Assembly (NCBI GenBank): GCA_965227265.1 | Contig: OZ245738.1 | Location: 124,001 to 188,000 of the forward strand | DNA from: UBA2336 sp965227265 | GTDB taxonomy: Bacteria; Bacteroidota; Bacteroidia; Cytophagales; Cyclobacteriaceae | Length of the DNA stretch: 64,000 nucleotides | Direction of reading: 5' to 3' | In this document: positions 54,593 to 63,655 of the stretch, one piece after another | How positions within the stretch are numbered: position 1 is the first letter of the stretch | Layout: each line of letters begins with the position of its first letter | Notes under the pieces: model-generated | The model's database searches: none | Told to the model about the DNA's origin: nothing | What the model saw: only the letters and a program-made list of their open reading frames with translations | Translations under genes and position numbers: made by a program

Positions 54593-55858
54593 ATGAATCC
54601 CACTCGATTGCTCATAGTGTTGGCACTACTGCTTCTGGCGCATATAGGCGTTGCTCAAGCACCCTTATCGTCCGGATATTACGTGGTGGTAGCAGCGTAC
54701 AAGAACACACGCGAAGCATATGCAAGTAAATACACCGAAGGATTAAAAGCTAAAGGTCACGATGCGCATTATGGATTAAGTAAATCCGGAAAGCTTTACC
54801 TCGTGTACGTTCATTATGATGACGTTCGCAGTGAGTCGTTAACCGAAATGAAAGGTGAGCGCAAAAAGGGTGAGTTCCCGGATGCCTGGGTGCGCGTTGT
54901 AAAAGGTGTTCAACCTCAAGCAGAAGTAGCAAAAGTTGAAACCGAAAAAGCTCCTGTCACAACGACTGCAACTCCCGCAATACCCAAGGAAAATAATACG
55001 ACTCCAGTTCCTGAGCCAGTACAACCTGTTGTTCAAGCTTCGCCAGAAAAGACACCTGAACCTGTTTCATCCAATGTTCCGGAAACACCCCCCGCGGCAG
55101 TTTCTGAAAAACCAGCTATCGAGCCTGAAGTACCCAAGAACGTATTCCAGGGAACATGGGCGTATTTAAACCTCAACTATTCAACCCGAAATGAACAGGT
55201 GTATGGAGAAATTCAATTGGTTGATACAGAACGCAGTCGCCTTATTGAAACCGTAAAAGGTAATCGCGTAGTTATTCTGCCCGATCCCAAAAGTAAATCT
55301 GATCAACTGACATTAATTGCCGATGTTTTCGGATATCGAAAAGTGCAACATGAGATCAAGTATCCATTAACAGTCGCGGATACAACACAGGATTTTATTA
55401 CGCAGGGCGACTCAGCGCTCGTAATTACATTTGACCTCATTCGTTATCATCGGGGTGATGTTCAAACGCTATATCACGTTTACTTCTATAATGATGCAGT
55501 GATTATGCTGCCGGAATCAAAATATGAATTGAATAACCTGGTGCAGATGATGAAGGAAAATCCAAATTACCGGATTAAACTTCATGGACATTCAAACGGT
55601 AATCACAGCGGAAAAATTCTTGCATTGGGGCCTGAGAAAAACTTTTTCGACATGGAAGGAACTGTACAAGGACAGGGTTCAGCGAAAGATCTTTCCGGTC
55701 AACGTGCAGGTGTTATTAAAGAATACCTCGTCACAAACGGCATTGCAGCTGATAGAGTTGAAGTAAAAGCCTGGGGCGGAAAAAAACCAATCTTTGATAA
55801 GCATAGTGTCAACGCCAAGAAAAATGTTCGCGTTGAAGTTGAGATTCTAAATGAATAG
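54593..55858 (+). CDS. SPOR-like and OmpA-domain protein
   Basis: A 421-residue exported protein with a signal peptide (about 1-21). An N-terminal SPOR-like segment (SGYYVVVAAYKNTREA, about 23-105) is followed by a proline-rich linker (about 110-180) and a central beta domain. The C-terminal OmpA-like domain (about 305-421) has IKLHGHSNG, LSGQRAGV and KKNVRVEVE. It is probably periplasmic, bound to peptidoglycan at both ends of the chain. It is monocistronic, convergent with the SDR gene. Confidence 0.87.
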   Translation: MNPTRLLIVLALLLLAHIGVAQAPLSSGYYVVVAAYKNTREAYASKYTEGLKAKGHDAHYGLSKSGKLYLVYVHYDDVRSESLTEMKGERKKGEFPDAWVRVVKGVQPQAEVAKVETEKAPVTTTATPAIPKENNTTPVPEPVQPVVQASPEKTPEPVSSNVPETPPAAVSEKPAIEPEVPKNVFQGTWAYLNLNYSTRNEQVYGEIQLVDTERSRLIETVKGNRVVILPDPKSKSDQLTLIADVFGYRKVQHEIKYPLTVADTTQDFITQGDSALVITFDLIRYHRGDVQTLYHVYFYNDAVIMLPESKYELNNLVQMMKENPNYRIKLHGHSNGNHSGKILALGPEKNFFDMEGTVQGQGSAKDLSGQRAGVIKEYLVTNGIAADRVEVKAWGGKKPIFDKHSVNAKKNVRVEVEILNE

Positions 55859-55866
55859 ATCGTGCC

Positions 55867-56649
55867 CTACTTGAGCTTTGTCAAATAAAGATTAGCTGCA
55901 ATTTTTTCAAGTAATGAATCAGGCAAAATGTTCGAGAATTTTACCGTCAGGTAATTCACCAATCCGGGAATACTCTCGGATTTTTTATTGAACATCGCGC
56001 TTAATCCTTTTTTTGCCACCTCTTCTGCGGGCATTTCAAATTTCTTTGCTGTTTCTTGCATGGCTTCCATTCCGGCTTGTTGAATGAAATTGGTTGCCAT
56101 CGGTCCAGGACTTAAGCACGTAACAGAAACATTAGTCTTGCGCAGTTCATAGCGAAGTCCGCGTGAAAACGATTTAACAAATGCTTTGCTGGCAGCATAG
56201 AGTGCCATCGTTGGAACTGCCTGATAAGCCGCTGTACTCGCAACGTTCATGATATAAGCAGCAGGTTGTTGCTTTAATAACGGAAGCAATGCATGTGTCA
56301 GGTTTACCAGCGAACCGGTGTTCACCTGCAACATTAGCTGCTGCTGATCGATTGACAGCGTATCGAAAAAACCCCAACATGCATACCCGGCATTGTTGAT
56401 AAGCACAGAAGGATTGAATTGGCCCTGTTGACACCAGTCGTGAATCGCTTTGCTTGAACGGGCATCGCTTAAGTCGAGCGCAAGGCTATAGGCCTGAACA
56501 TTATATTTTTCGGAAATATGATCGGCAAGTTCAGCCAGAATTTTTTCTGAGCGTGCTATTAGTAGGAGATCATATCCTTTTGCGGCAAGCTGATGCGCGA
56601 GGGCTTTACCCAAGCCCTTGCTGGCACCTGTTATTATCGCTTGCTTCAT
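55867..56649 (-). CDS. Short-chain dehydrogenase/reductase
   Basis: A 260-residue classical SDR. TGASKGLG at 7-14 binds the cofactor, NNAG is at 85-88, and the catalytic Ser138, Tyr151 and Lys155 are in place (YAASK). The pattern resembles the DltE/YqjQ-type SDRs that act on lipid or fatty-acyl substrates, but the substrate is not defined. It lies 2 nt after the PhyH gene on the same strand. Confidence 0.9.
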   Translation of the reverse strand: MKQAIITGASKGLGKALAHQLAAKGYDLLLIARSEKILAELADHISEKYNVQAYSLALDLSDARSSKAIHDWCQQGQFNPSVLINNAGYACWGFFDTLSIDQQQLMLQVNTGSLVNLTHALLPLLKQQPAAYIMNVASTAAYQAVPTMALYAASKAFVKSFSRGLRYELRKTNVSVTCLSPGPMATNFIQQAGMEAMQETAKKFEMPAEEVAKKGLSAMFNKKSESIPGLVNYLTVKFSNILPDSLLEKIAANLYLTKLK

Positions 56650-56651
56650 TA

Positions 56652-57470
56652 TTATTTTGCCAGCTTTCCTAAACGCTGGTATAAGAGTGTTTTACTGTTC
56701 TCGTCTTTGATCATGTACTCTCCGCAAATTACAGGTACATACATTACCTGTCTACGGCTCGTTTCACCAAGAATAGATGATTGCTCAACGCGGTGCCACA
56801 AACGGCCATCGTGAATCGTTAAATCACCGGCTTTAGTTAGTAAGCTCATTTCATCTTTATCGGCATCGTGATCCATGAAATACCGCTTTCTGAATAACAG
56901 TTTAAATAAACCTTGCTTATGGGTACCGGCAAGAATTTTAAGTCCGCCATTGTTGGGAACGGCATCTGTTAAGTGAACACCAACGTTCAACATTGGCATA
57001 ATTCTTTTTCCGTAGAACACATCACGTAAGGAGTCTGTATGCCAGCCTAAGCGTGAAAAGTTACTGCTATCGATGTTGATATAGTGATTGATCACTAATC
57101 CGTCCTTTTCATTTTCACCCATGCGTGGATTTTTGGCATGTGGTCCAAGTAATGGATAAAGCGAAGTAAAGCGCGGATCTTGGATGAACTCGTGCAATAC
57201 ATCGCTGTGCTGCGAGCTGAAGGCAAAGCGCTGAACAATTGGTCTGCCATCAATATCCTTCCCCCATTTAATGGGTACTCCGTTTACTTTCTCTACGTTC
57301 TGCTCTGCCCACTTCGTCTCGATTGCGCGCATTTCTTTTTTGAAAAGGTCAACCGTATCCTGATTGATGAACCCCCGGAAATGCAGGAAGCCATGATCCT
57401 CAAAAAATTTGATGTGCTCAGACTTCAGTGGAGAGGTAAATTCAAAAATTGGATAATCCTTCAATTTCAT
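56652..57470 (-). CDS. Phytanoyl-CoA dioxygenase family protein
   Basis: A 272-residue Fe(II)/2-oxoglutarate dioxygenase. The metal ligands are H144-x-D146 (WHTDS) and distal His226 (LWHRVE), followed by the SRRQVMYVP segment whose arginine would bind 2-oxoglutarate. It hydroxylates an organic substrate, often lipid-like. The ATG at 57470 (MKLKDYP) fits the family; a start at 57530 adds 20 basic residues. Probably co-transcribed with the SDR, so a hydroxylation-oxidation pair is plausible. Confidence 0.87.
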   Translation of the reverse strand: MKLKDYPIFEFTSPLKSEHIKFFEDHGFLHFRGFINQDTVDLFKKEMRAIETKWAEQNVEKVNGVPIKWGKDIDGRPIVQRFAFSSQHSDVLHEFIQDPRFTSLYPLLGPHAKNPRMGENEKDGLVINHYINIDSSNFSRLGWHTDSLRDVFYGKRIMPMLNVGVHLTDAVPNNGGLKILAGTHKQGLFKLLFRKRYFMDHDADKDEMSLLTKAGDLTIHDGRLWHRVEQSSILGETSRRQVMYVPVICGEYMIKDENSKTLLYQRLGKLAK

Positions 57471-57605
57471 AGTTTTTCTAGCATGTTTTTGGGTAATAAC
57501 GTTGATTTCGAGCTTTTGGCCACGTTTCAACGCACAAATTTACCGCAATATTACCAAACTAAGATGCGTATGTAAGACGATTACCTTCCCAAGGGTATTG
57601 GGCGT

Positions 57606-58277
57606 TTAACGAGCAGAAAATGGTTCTTTTGAATCTTTCCGAGCATGTAATTTTGAAACCGAAAAAAATGCCAGGGCTGCAAATACCGGGGCAGCCAAAA
57701 CGTCTATGGTGTAATGGGCATGTTGAAGCAAAACCATTGACCCTATTACAGCCGAGCCAATCAGTACAACAATTTTTAAACTTCTGAATGGAAGTCCTAA
57801 CCCTAACAACACGAGAATGCTTGTATGCCCGGAGAAGAAAAGATCTTTGGTAATTGTTTCTTGGTAGAAAAAGTACTCTACAAATGGATCGCTCAGAAGA
57901 GCCATATCCGCTGGTGGTTCAAGCGGCACAAAATACATAGTAATAAATCGCAATAAGGTCAACAAAATGTAAGCCTGTAACGTTATGAGAAAGTTATTGG
58001 GACTTTTAAGAAGCGCGATAACACTGACAACAATCAAAAGATAAAGAATGGAGAAAATCCAAACAGATAAATCAACAGCCGGAAGAACTGTTAAAAGATA
58101 ATCGTTAAGCAATGCGCCTTCACGGTTTTGAACGTATTGAAATACGCGAGGTGCTGCCCAGGCACATGTGAACAGTGCTAGAATTGAAATTATTATTTCA
58201 ATTCGAAAACTTTTACCTTGCAAGGCAGATCGCCAGGCACTTTTGGCAGAAGAAATCGTAGCGTTCGAGCGGCTCAT
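57606..58277 (-). CDS. PAP2-like membrane phosphatase (SMS-like)
   Basis: A 223-residue membrane protein with six hydrophobic segments. FFSGHTSILV (near 155-164) and HAHYTIDVLAA (near 193-203) carry the catalytic histidines and aspartate of the PAP2_C/sphingomyelin-synthase-like branch. It should act on a phospholipid headgroup or lipid phosphate at the membrane. Divergent from the DUF4833 gene with 44 bp between starts. Confidence 0.85.
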   Translation of the reverse strand: MSRSNATISSAKSAWRSALQGKSFRIEIIISILALFTCAWAAPRVFQYVQNREGALLNDYLLTVLPAVDLSVWIFSILYLLIVVSVIALLKSPNNFLITLQAYILLTLLRFITMYFVPLEPPADMALLSDPFVEYFFYQETITKDLFFSGHTSILVLLGLGLPFRSLKIVVLIGSAVIGSMVLLQHAHYTIDVLAAPVFAALAFFSVSKLHARKDSKEPFSAR

Positions 58278-58321
58278 TTTTTAAAAGTAGACACTAAAAA
58301 CGGAGTAAAGAAATATTCGGA

Positions 58322-58837
58322 ATGAAGGCTGTATTATTGATTTGCATCGCTGCATGGTTTGGTTTTAACACGGCCGATTTTCCAGTACCTCCACGTACCA
58401 AGCAGTCTCTTTTCTACATTCACCGAAACCTGAACAATCACTCGGTTGTCTACGATGTCAATCTCACAAAAAAGGGAACTATAGATTCTGAAAATCCTTT
58501 TAAAATTTACTGGGTTCGCTATGGAGAGAAAAATAAGTACCGAGAGCTTAATTATATGGAGCGTACATTCGCCTATGGACTTAAAGCTGAACCCTTAGGG
58601 CAAGGAAAATACCGTGCTTCGTTTGTGGCCAAGAAGGAAAAGACAATTGATGTTTACCTGGACGAAAAAGGTCAAGCAACAGCCTTGATGAAAATTGACA
58701 ATAAAATCTCTAAACTTGTAAAAATATTCGTGCAGGTAGCAGAAGACGGGTGGTGGCCAAAGGTGGCGTATGTTGAGTTTTTTGGTACAGATTTTAAAAC
58801 AAATGTGCCGACTTACGAAAAGCTGCTGATTAACTAA
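58322..58837 (+). CDS. DUF4833 exported protein
   Basis: A 171-residue protein with a weak signal peptide (about 1-17) and the DUF4833 pattern: SLFYIHRNLNNHSVVYDV, ENPFKIYWVRYGE, YMERTFAYGLKA and VAYVEFFG. The family is mainly in Bacteroidota and has no known role; it has an all-beta feel. It lies 22 nt before the bestrophin-like gene. Confidence 0.83.
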   Translation: MKAVLLICIAAWFGFNTADFPVPPRTKQSLFYIHRNLNNHSVVYDVNLTKKGTIDSENPFKIYWVRYGEKNKYRELNYMERTFAYGLKAEPLGQGKYRASFVAKKEKTIDVYLDEKGQATALMKIDNKISKLVKIFVQVAEDGWWPKVAYVEFFGTDFKTNVPTYEKLLIN

Positions 58838-58859
58838 CTTTACTTTTTACCTAAACAAC

Positions 58860-59642
58860 ATGATGCCCCGCGTTCTCAGAAGTTTTTTCCTGATCATTAA
58901 TTACAAGACATTGATTATTACTGTACTCGCGGTAGTATCAACGTACATCTGTTTTCACTTCAACTTTATTGCCAAATTCCCAGATATGCTCGTTGGGGTG
59001 GCAATCGTGTTTCCGGTAGTATTTTCTATTGGCTCGGCCTATAACCGGAGAGAAGTAGCGTTACAGCGTTTTTCGGATTTTAAAGGTCATGCCATTGCGT
59101 TGTTCTATGCAACACGTGATTGGCCGCTGGATAAAAATCATGATTTGCCTGCCCGCACCCGTGGTGAAGTTCAGGAACTTTTGGTGTTAATCCGTACCAT
59201 GTTTGTTAACTCAAAACGAAAGGATTGGGAGCAAAGTGAAAAGGACATATATGAACATTTTTCGAAGCTGTCAATTCTTACTCAGGAGCTGCGCAATTAC
59301 GGCTGCCAAAGCACGGAAGTTTCGCGCGTAAGCCAGTACGTAAGCAAGATGATCATTGCATTTGATAACCTTAAAATTATTCAAGTATACCGTACACCAA
59401 TAACACTTCGTGCCTACAGTAAAGTATTTATTTACATCTTCCCGATTATTTACGGCCCTTACTTTGCAAGCACGTTCAAGGATTACTCCGATCATATGCT
59501 CGGCTATGTTATGCCGATTCTTTATAGCTTCATTCTTGTGAGCTTGGATAATATTCAAGATCATCTCGAAAATCCATTTGACGATGTGGGTGAAGATGAT
59601 ATCCGTATCGAGGAACGCGAAATCATCGCGCTTATGAAATAA
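58860..59642 (+). CDS. Bestrophin-like membrane protein
   Basis: A 260-residue membrane protein with two N-terminal membrane segments (about 15-32 and 42-60), a cytosolic helical middle, and two more segments (about 190-208 and 217-235). The C-terminal DNIQDHLENPFDDVGEDDIR resembles the end of bestrophin/UPF0187 proteins, which form anion channels. The match is partial, so the channel call is an inference. Followed after one nucleotide by a TPR gene. Confidence 0.65.
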   Translation: MMPRVLRSFFLIINYKTLIITVLAVVSTYICFHFNFIAKFPDMLVGVAIVFPVVFSIGSAYNRREVALQRFSDFKGHAIALFYATRDWPLDKNHDLPARTRGEVQELLVLIRTMFVNSKRKDWEQSEKDIYEHFSKLSILTQELRNYGCQSTEVSRVSQYVSKMIIAFDNLKIIQVYRTPITLRAYSKVFIYIFPIIYGPYFASTFKDYSDHMLGYVMPILYSFILVSLDNIQDHLENPFDDVGEDDIRIEEREIIALMK

Positions 59643-59643
59643 T

Positions 59644-60633
59644 ATGGAGCAACCTAAAGACGATCTGGCTACTAAAAGAAAAACCTGGCTGATTGCTTTT
59701 ATTGTTTCCCTGGTCTTCCTTTCAATTTTTTGGTCGATCGATGCTTCTGTTTTTTATATCCTGACAGGACTATCAGCCTTTTGTTTTTATATATTCCTGC
59801 AAAACAGAAGGCCTTCAGGTGAAAGAGAGCCTTCACCCGAAAAAACGTATCAGCAAACGTATTACCCAAAGCCTTCTTTCTGGGATGAGCTTACGTATAT
59901 GTTTAGCAAGCAATCTTCATCACGCAATCGTGTTGATCAATCCAAGCTTATCAGAATTATTATTGCGATTTTTGTTGGATTGATTTTTCTATCGGTGATT
60001 ATTCCCATTATTTTTTCGGATGGATCGGTTTCCTCGTTGGAAGCGCGGCAGCGAGCAAAAGATTTCTATGATCAGCAACAATATGATTCAGCTGCTTATT
60101 ATTACCGTTTTGCAATCCAGGGCGAACCTGAGAATGCCGATCTTTATCTTGAACGCGGCAATGCCTTTTTGAACAGCAACAATACCGATTCGGCTTTATT
60201 CGATTATAATAAAGCTGTAGTGCTTAACCCTGCTTACAAAGAAGCCTACTACAATAAAGGTCTGATCTACTATAACCGTAAGCAATACCGAAACAGTATC
60301 AATGAAATAAAGAAAGCAGTTGAAATAGATCCTGATTACACCGATGCTATGCTGTTAATAGGTGATGATTTTTACAACTCAAGTCAGCTTGACTCTGCTA
60401 TGATCTGGTATGAGACTGCCTATTCTAAAGGGCACCGCAGTGCAGCGCTAAGTCACGTAATGGCCTACATCTACGACACGAAGGGCAATCAGCAAAAAGC
60501 CATTCCTCTGTATAAAGAAGCAATTTCCTACGATACTACTCGCACAGAAATCTATCAACGATTAGGTGAATTGGTGACAGGGGAAGAGGGAAACGGGTAC
60601 CGACAGAAAGCAGCTCAGTATCAGCAACGGTGA
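59644..60633 (+). CDS. Membrane-anchored tetratricopeptide repeat protein
   Basis: A 329-residue protein with two N-terminal membrane segments (about 14-32 and 35-50), a third (about 100-122) and a C-terminal domain of at least five TPR units (about 138-320: AYYYRFAIQGEPENADLYLERGNAFLNS and so on). TPRs mediate protein binding. The neighbouring bestrophin-like gene is likely in the same operon. Confidence 0.85.
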   Translation: MEQPKDDLATKRKTWLIAFIVSLVFLSIFWSIDASVFYILTGLSAFCFYIFLQNRRPSGEREPSPEKTYQQTYYPKPSFWDELTYMFSKQSSSRNRVDQSKLIRIIIAIFVGLIFLSVIIPIIFSDGSVSSLEARQRAKDFYDQQQYDSAAYYYRFAIQGEPENADLYLERGNAFLNSNNTDSALFDYNKAVVLNPAYKEAYYNKGLIYYNRKQYRNSINEIKKAVEIDPDYTDAMLLIGDDFYNSSQLDSAMIWYETAYSKGHRSAALSHVMAYIYDTKGNQQKAIPLYKEAISYDTTRTEIYQRLGELVTGEEGNGYRQKAAQYQQR

Positions 60634-61019
60634 TTACTTTTCGAATTCGAGCAAAACAACAGCCCCTTCCAGCAACTGAAGCTTATTACCCTCAACCTTG
60701 AAAGAGTGCACCTTGCTTAAAGCTGCTAGATACAAACTCTCAACATTCATCGTCTCTTCGCAAAACATTTTGGTGCTGCCAATTTCTGAAAACTCAATAC
60801 CAGATTGATTAGATTTATAGCTACTGAAATATTGATTACAGCCCGCAAAGCCATTTGCCTTTGCACTGTCGAGATTAAGTGTAATGGATTTCTTGAGACT
60901 GGAAATATCTTCTCCTGACAAAGTTTTAAAGTCCACTGACCTGCCGGGAGGGTAAATTCTTTCGAAGAGTTACAGGCAAATGCAGATAGGAAGACCTATA
61001 CAAGTAAAATCCGAATCAT
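60634..61019 (-). pseudogene. Disrupted META-domain lipoprotein gene
   Basis: Reading from an ATG at 61019 gives MIRILLV, then a TAG stop, then a frame that continues as a lipoprotein-like signal (SAFAC-NSSKEF) and GQWTLKL. After one A is missing in the AAAA run near 60927, the frame shifts into a good META-domain sequence (SGEDISSL, GFAGCNQYF, STKMFCEE, VLLEFEK) that ends at 60634. One stop and one frameshift are therefore needed to explain an otherwise complete gene. It is either a decaying gene or a site of assembly error. Only a GTG at 60936 starts the intact 3' part. Confidence 0.7.
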
Positions 61020-61022
61020 CTT

Positions 61023-61307
61023 TTACTGATTCAAAACGTCCTGATAGTCTTTTACTTTCTCGAATACAGATTTTGCGAAAGGACATAACGGAATGATTTT
61101 ATATTGATGCTCACGGGCATGTTTAACAGCTGCTTCTACAAGTTGTTTACCGGCATTCTTACCACGCAACGCGTCATCCACACGGGTGCTATCGATAATT
61201 AAGATATTACCACCAGCCTTACTGATTGTCATTTCAGCGGCACGCTTTCCATTTTCTTCAATGTAAAAAGCGCCTTTCGATTCGTTCTCTTCAAACTTAA
61301 TTTCCAT
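61023..61307 (-). CDS. Small GNAT-like acetyltransferase (YjdJ/NATD1 type)
   Basis: A 94-residue protein with the compact GNAT fold of the YjdJ/NATD1 group: a RGKNAGKQLVEAAVKHARE acetyl-CoA-binding loop near 49-66 and a C-terminal LCPFAKSVFEK. The loop RGKNAG fits the Q/RxxGxG/A pyrophosphate-binding motif. The acceptor is unknown. It lies between rny and the disrupted META gene. Confidence 0.87.
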   Translation of the reverse strand: MEIKFEENESKGAFYIEENGKRAAEMTISKAGGNILIIDSTRVDDALRGKNAGKQLVEAAVKHAREHQYKIIPLCPFAKSVFEKVKDYQDVLNQ

Positions 61308-61325
61308 AAGACATTTCTCCTTTTA

Positions 61326-62894
61326 TTATTTCGCGTATGCTACACTGCGCATTTCGCGGATTACTGTTACTTTAATTTGTCCCGGATACTGCATGTCTTT
61401 TTCAATTTTTTGAGAGATCTCAAAGCTCAGCTGACCTGCACGTTCATCCGTAACATTCTCTGCATCCACCATCACACGTAACTCACGCCCTGCCTGGATA
61501 GCATAACATTTTTCCACACCATCAAAGTTCATCGCAAGTTGTTCCAAATCACGCAGACGTTTGATGTATTGTTCCATCACCTCACGTCTTGCACCTGGCC
61601 GTGCACCGCTGATCGCATCACACGCCTGCACAATTGGTGAGATAATGCTTGTCATCTCAATCTCATCGTGGTGGGCACCAATAGCATTACACACCACCGG
61701 ATGCTCTTTGTACTTGAGCGCAAGTTCCATGCCTACAATGGCGTGGGGCTTTTCAAGCTCTTCTGGCCATACCTTACCGATGTCGTGTAGAAGTCCTGCA
61801 CGTTTTGCTTGCTTCACGTTGAGTCCTAATTCGGTTGCCATGATGGCACAGAGGTTTGCAACCTCACGTGAGTGCATTAACAAGTTTTGTCCATAAGAAG
61901 AACGGAAACGCATACGGCCAACCATTCTTACAAGTTCCGGATGTAATCCGTGAATGCCTAAGTCAATCACCGTGCGCTCACCGGTTTCTACAATTTCGTC
62001 TTCTATATTTTTAGTCGTCTTGGCAACGATTTCTTCAATGCGGGCCGGGTGAATCCGTCCGTCTTGCACGAGTCTGTGCAACGATAAACGCGCAATCTCT
62101 CTTCTTACGGGATCGAATCCGGAAATGATAATAGCTTCGGGGGTATCATCAACAATAATCTCAACTCCCGTTGCAGCTTCCAGCGCACGAATGTTCCGGC
62201 CTTCACGACCAATGATCTTTCCTTTAATATCATCGTTCTCAATGTTGAAAATCGAAACGCAGTTTTCAATGGCGTGTTCAGTAGCGGTGCGCTGAATTGT
62301 TTCAACAACAATTTTCTTGGCTTCTTTCGTAGCGGTAAGCTTCGCCTGCTCAATAATATCTTTGATTAACGAATTTGCTTTTGCCTGCGCTTCATCTTTA
62401 AGTACGGTCATCAATTGCTCTTTGGCTTCATCCGCAGAAAGCTTCGAAATGCTTTCGAGCACTTGAACTTTTTGCTGGGTGAACTTATCGAGTTCTTCCT
62501 TGCGCTTTTTAACGTTATCAAGTTGAAGTGCAAGATTTTGTTGCATTTCAACTGTGTCAGCATCTTTTCTCTTGAGGTTCTCAAGCTCCTTGTTGATTTG
62601 CTGTTCGCGCTGCTTGATCTTTTGCTCGTTGGCGATGATCTGGTTTTTCTTGCGGTTTGATTCTTCTTCAAACTCGGTTTTCAGCTTCAGCATGTTCTCC
62701 TTCGCCTGGAACATCTTGTCCTTCTTGATATTTTCAGAAGTGAGTTCAGCTTCTTTTACGATCAGGGCAGCTTTATCTTCGGCTGCAGCCAGACGTTTGC
62801 GTGATTTGCGTTTGTAGAGGAGATTCCCAATCAGCATGCTCAGCAAAATGGTGCCGAAGGTGCAGCTAATGGCTATGATAATGATTTGTTGCAT
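61326..62894 (-). CDS. rny: Ribonuclease Y
   Basis: A 522-residue membrane-anchored endoribonuclease that initiates mRNA decay. One N-terminal membrane helix (about 4-25) is followed by a long coiled coil (about 30-210). The KH domain (about 215-285) has the GREGRNIRALE loop, and the HD domain shows catalytic His370-Asp371 in LLHDIGK. Length is normal. It sits in the conserved cluster pheT - coiled coil - zapA - rny. Confidence 0.97.
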   Translation of the reverse strand: MQQIIIIAISCTFGTILLSMLIGNLLYKRKSRKRLAAAEDKAALIVKEAELTSENIKKDKMFQAKENMLKLKTEFEEESNRKKNQIIANEQKIKQREQQINKELENLKRKDADTVEMQQNLALQLDNVKKRKEELDKFTQQKVQVLESISKLSADEAKEQLMTVLKDEAQAKANSLIKDIIEQAKLTATKEAKKIVVETIQRTATEHAIENCVSIFNIENDDIKGKIIGREGRNIRALEAATGVEIIVDDTPEAIIISGFDPVRREIARLSLHRLVQDGRIHPARIEEIVAKTTKNIEDEIVETGERTVIDLGIHGLHPELVRMVGRMRFRSSYGQNLLMHSREVANLCAIMATELGLNVKQAKRAGLLHDIGKVWPEELEKPHAIVGMELALKYKEHPVVCNAIGAHHDEIEMTSIISPIVQACDAISGARPGARREVMEQYIKRLRDLEQLAMNFDGVEKCYAIQAGRELRVMVDAENVTDERAGQLSFEISQKIEKDMQYPGQIKVTVIREMRSVAYAK

Positions 62895-62979
62895 AATAGA
62901 ACATTAAGGGGTTAAACAACCCGAAAGTTCTGCGTACGCAGTTGGAAGGCTAATGAGTTAAGGAGCGTAAGCGTAAGGC

Positions 62980-63267
62980 TTACAAAATAGACTGAGAAAC
63001 TAGCTGATTGAGATGCGAAACTTTTTCGAGCACAGTTTGATCAATACCCTGATGGGTTTCTTCAGTAGTCATCTTTTCAACCAGACTATCAAAAGCTACC
63101 ATGGCCAACAGGTCCTGTTTATCGTCAATTCCAAACTGATCTTTGTAAGATTTTAACTTCTCATTGATAAGCCGGCTTGCCATTCTCACACGTTCTTCAT
63201 CTTCACGCTTTACCTTCATCGGGTATTCGCGATCGGCTATCTTGATTTTTATTGAAAGTTCTTCCAT
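62980..63267 (-). CDS. zapA: Cell division protein ZapA
   Basis: A 95-residue protein with a beta N-terminus (SIKIKIADREYPMKV) and a C-terminal coiled helix. The pattern EERVRMASRLINEKLK is typical of ZapA, which binds FtsZ and bundles protofilaments at the Z ring. It is flanked by the coiled-coil gene and rny, as in many Bacteroidota. Confidence 0.9.
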   Translation of the reverse strand: MEELSIKIKIADREYPMKVKREDEERVRMASRLINEKLKSYKDQFGIDDKQDLLAMVAFDSLVEKMTTEETHQGIDQTVLEKVSHLNQLVSQSIL

Positions 63268-63287
63268 TAATTAAGTCTTACGGTCAG

Positions 63288-63584
63288 TTATCGGCTCAAA
63301 TAAGCAATACACTTATCAATTTCCCGAATGTAGTCGTCTACTTTCTTCTTCAACTCCGAAACACTTCCGTCTTCCGGATTTATATTATCTACAATTTTAG
63401 ATATTTTAATTTGATTTTTAAAATTATACAGCTGTTCATCGCGACCCTTCACGGACGATTTAAGCTCCTGATTTTCAGTTTTTAAAGTCTTGATTTCTTC
63501 TTTCAGGCTTTTGTGTTCGTTAATGAGCACTAAAAGTTTGCGCTCGAGCCCGTTCAGGTTGGTTTTCAGAATGTCTTGTTCCAT
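63288..63584 (-). CDS. Small coiled-coil protein (ZapB-like position)
   Basis: A 98-residue protein that is a continuous coiled coil for about residues 5-65 (LERKLLVLINEHKSLKEEIK), then a linker and a C-terminal helix. No enzymatic motif. Its position between pheT and zapA is conserved in Bacteroidota, and a role with ZapA in division is plausible, by position only. Confidence 0.75.
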   Translation of the reverse strand: MEQDILKTNLNGLERKLLVLINEHKSLKEEIKTLKTENQELKSSVKGRDEQLYNFKNQIKISKIVDNINPEDGSVSELKKKVDDYIREIDKCIAYLSR

Positions 63585-63655
63585 GGAAACAATTTTTGAA
63601 TGGCTTTGGGGGCCTAGTTAATGTTTTTATTTATTCTCAACCGCTCCAATTCTTT

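Noticed and set aside
61561..61896. 111-residue plus-strand frame
   Set aside because: It is antisense to the HD domain of RNase Y.
62895..62979. Possible 6S RNA between rny and zapA
   Set aside because: The gap is only 85 bp, too short for a full 6S RNA, and shows only short hairpins.
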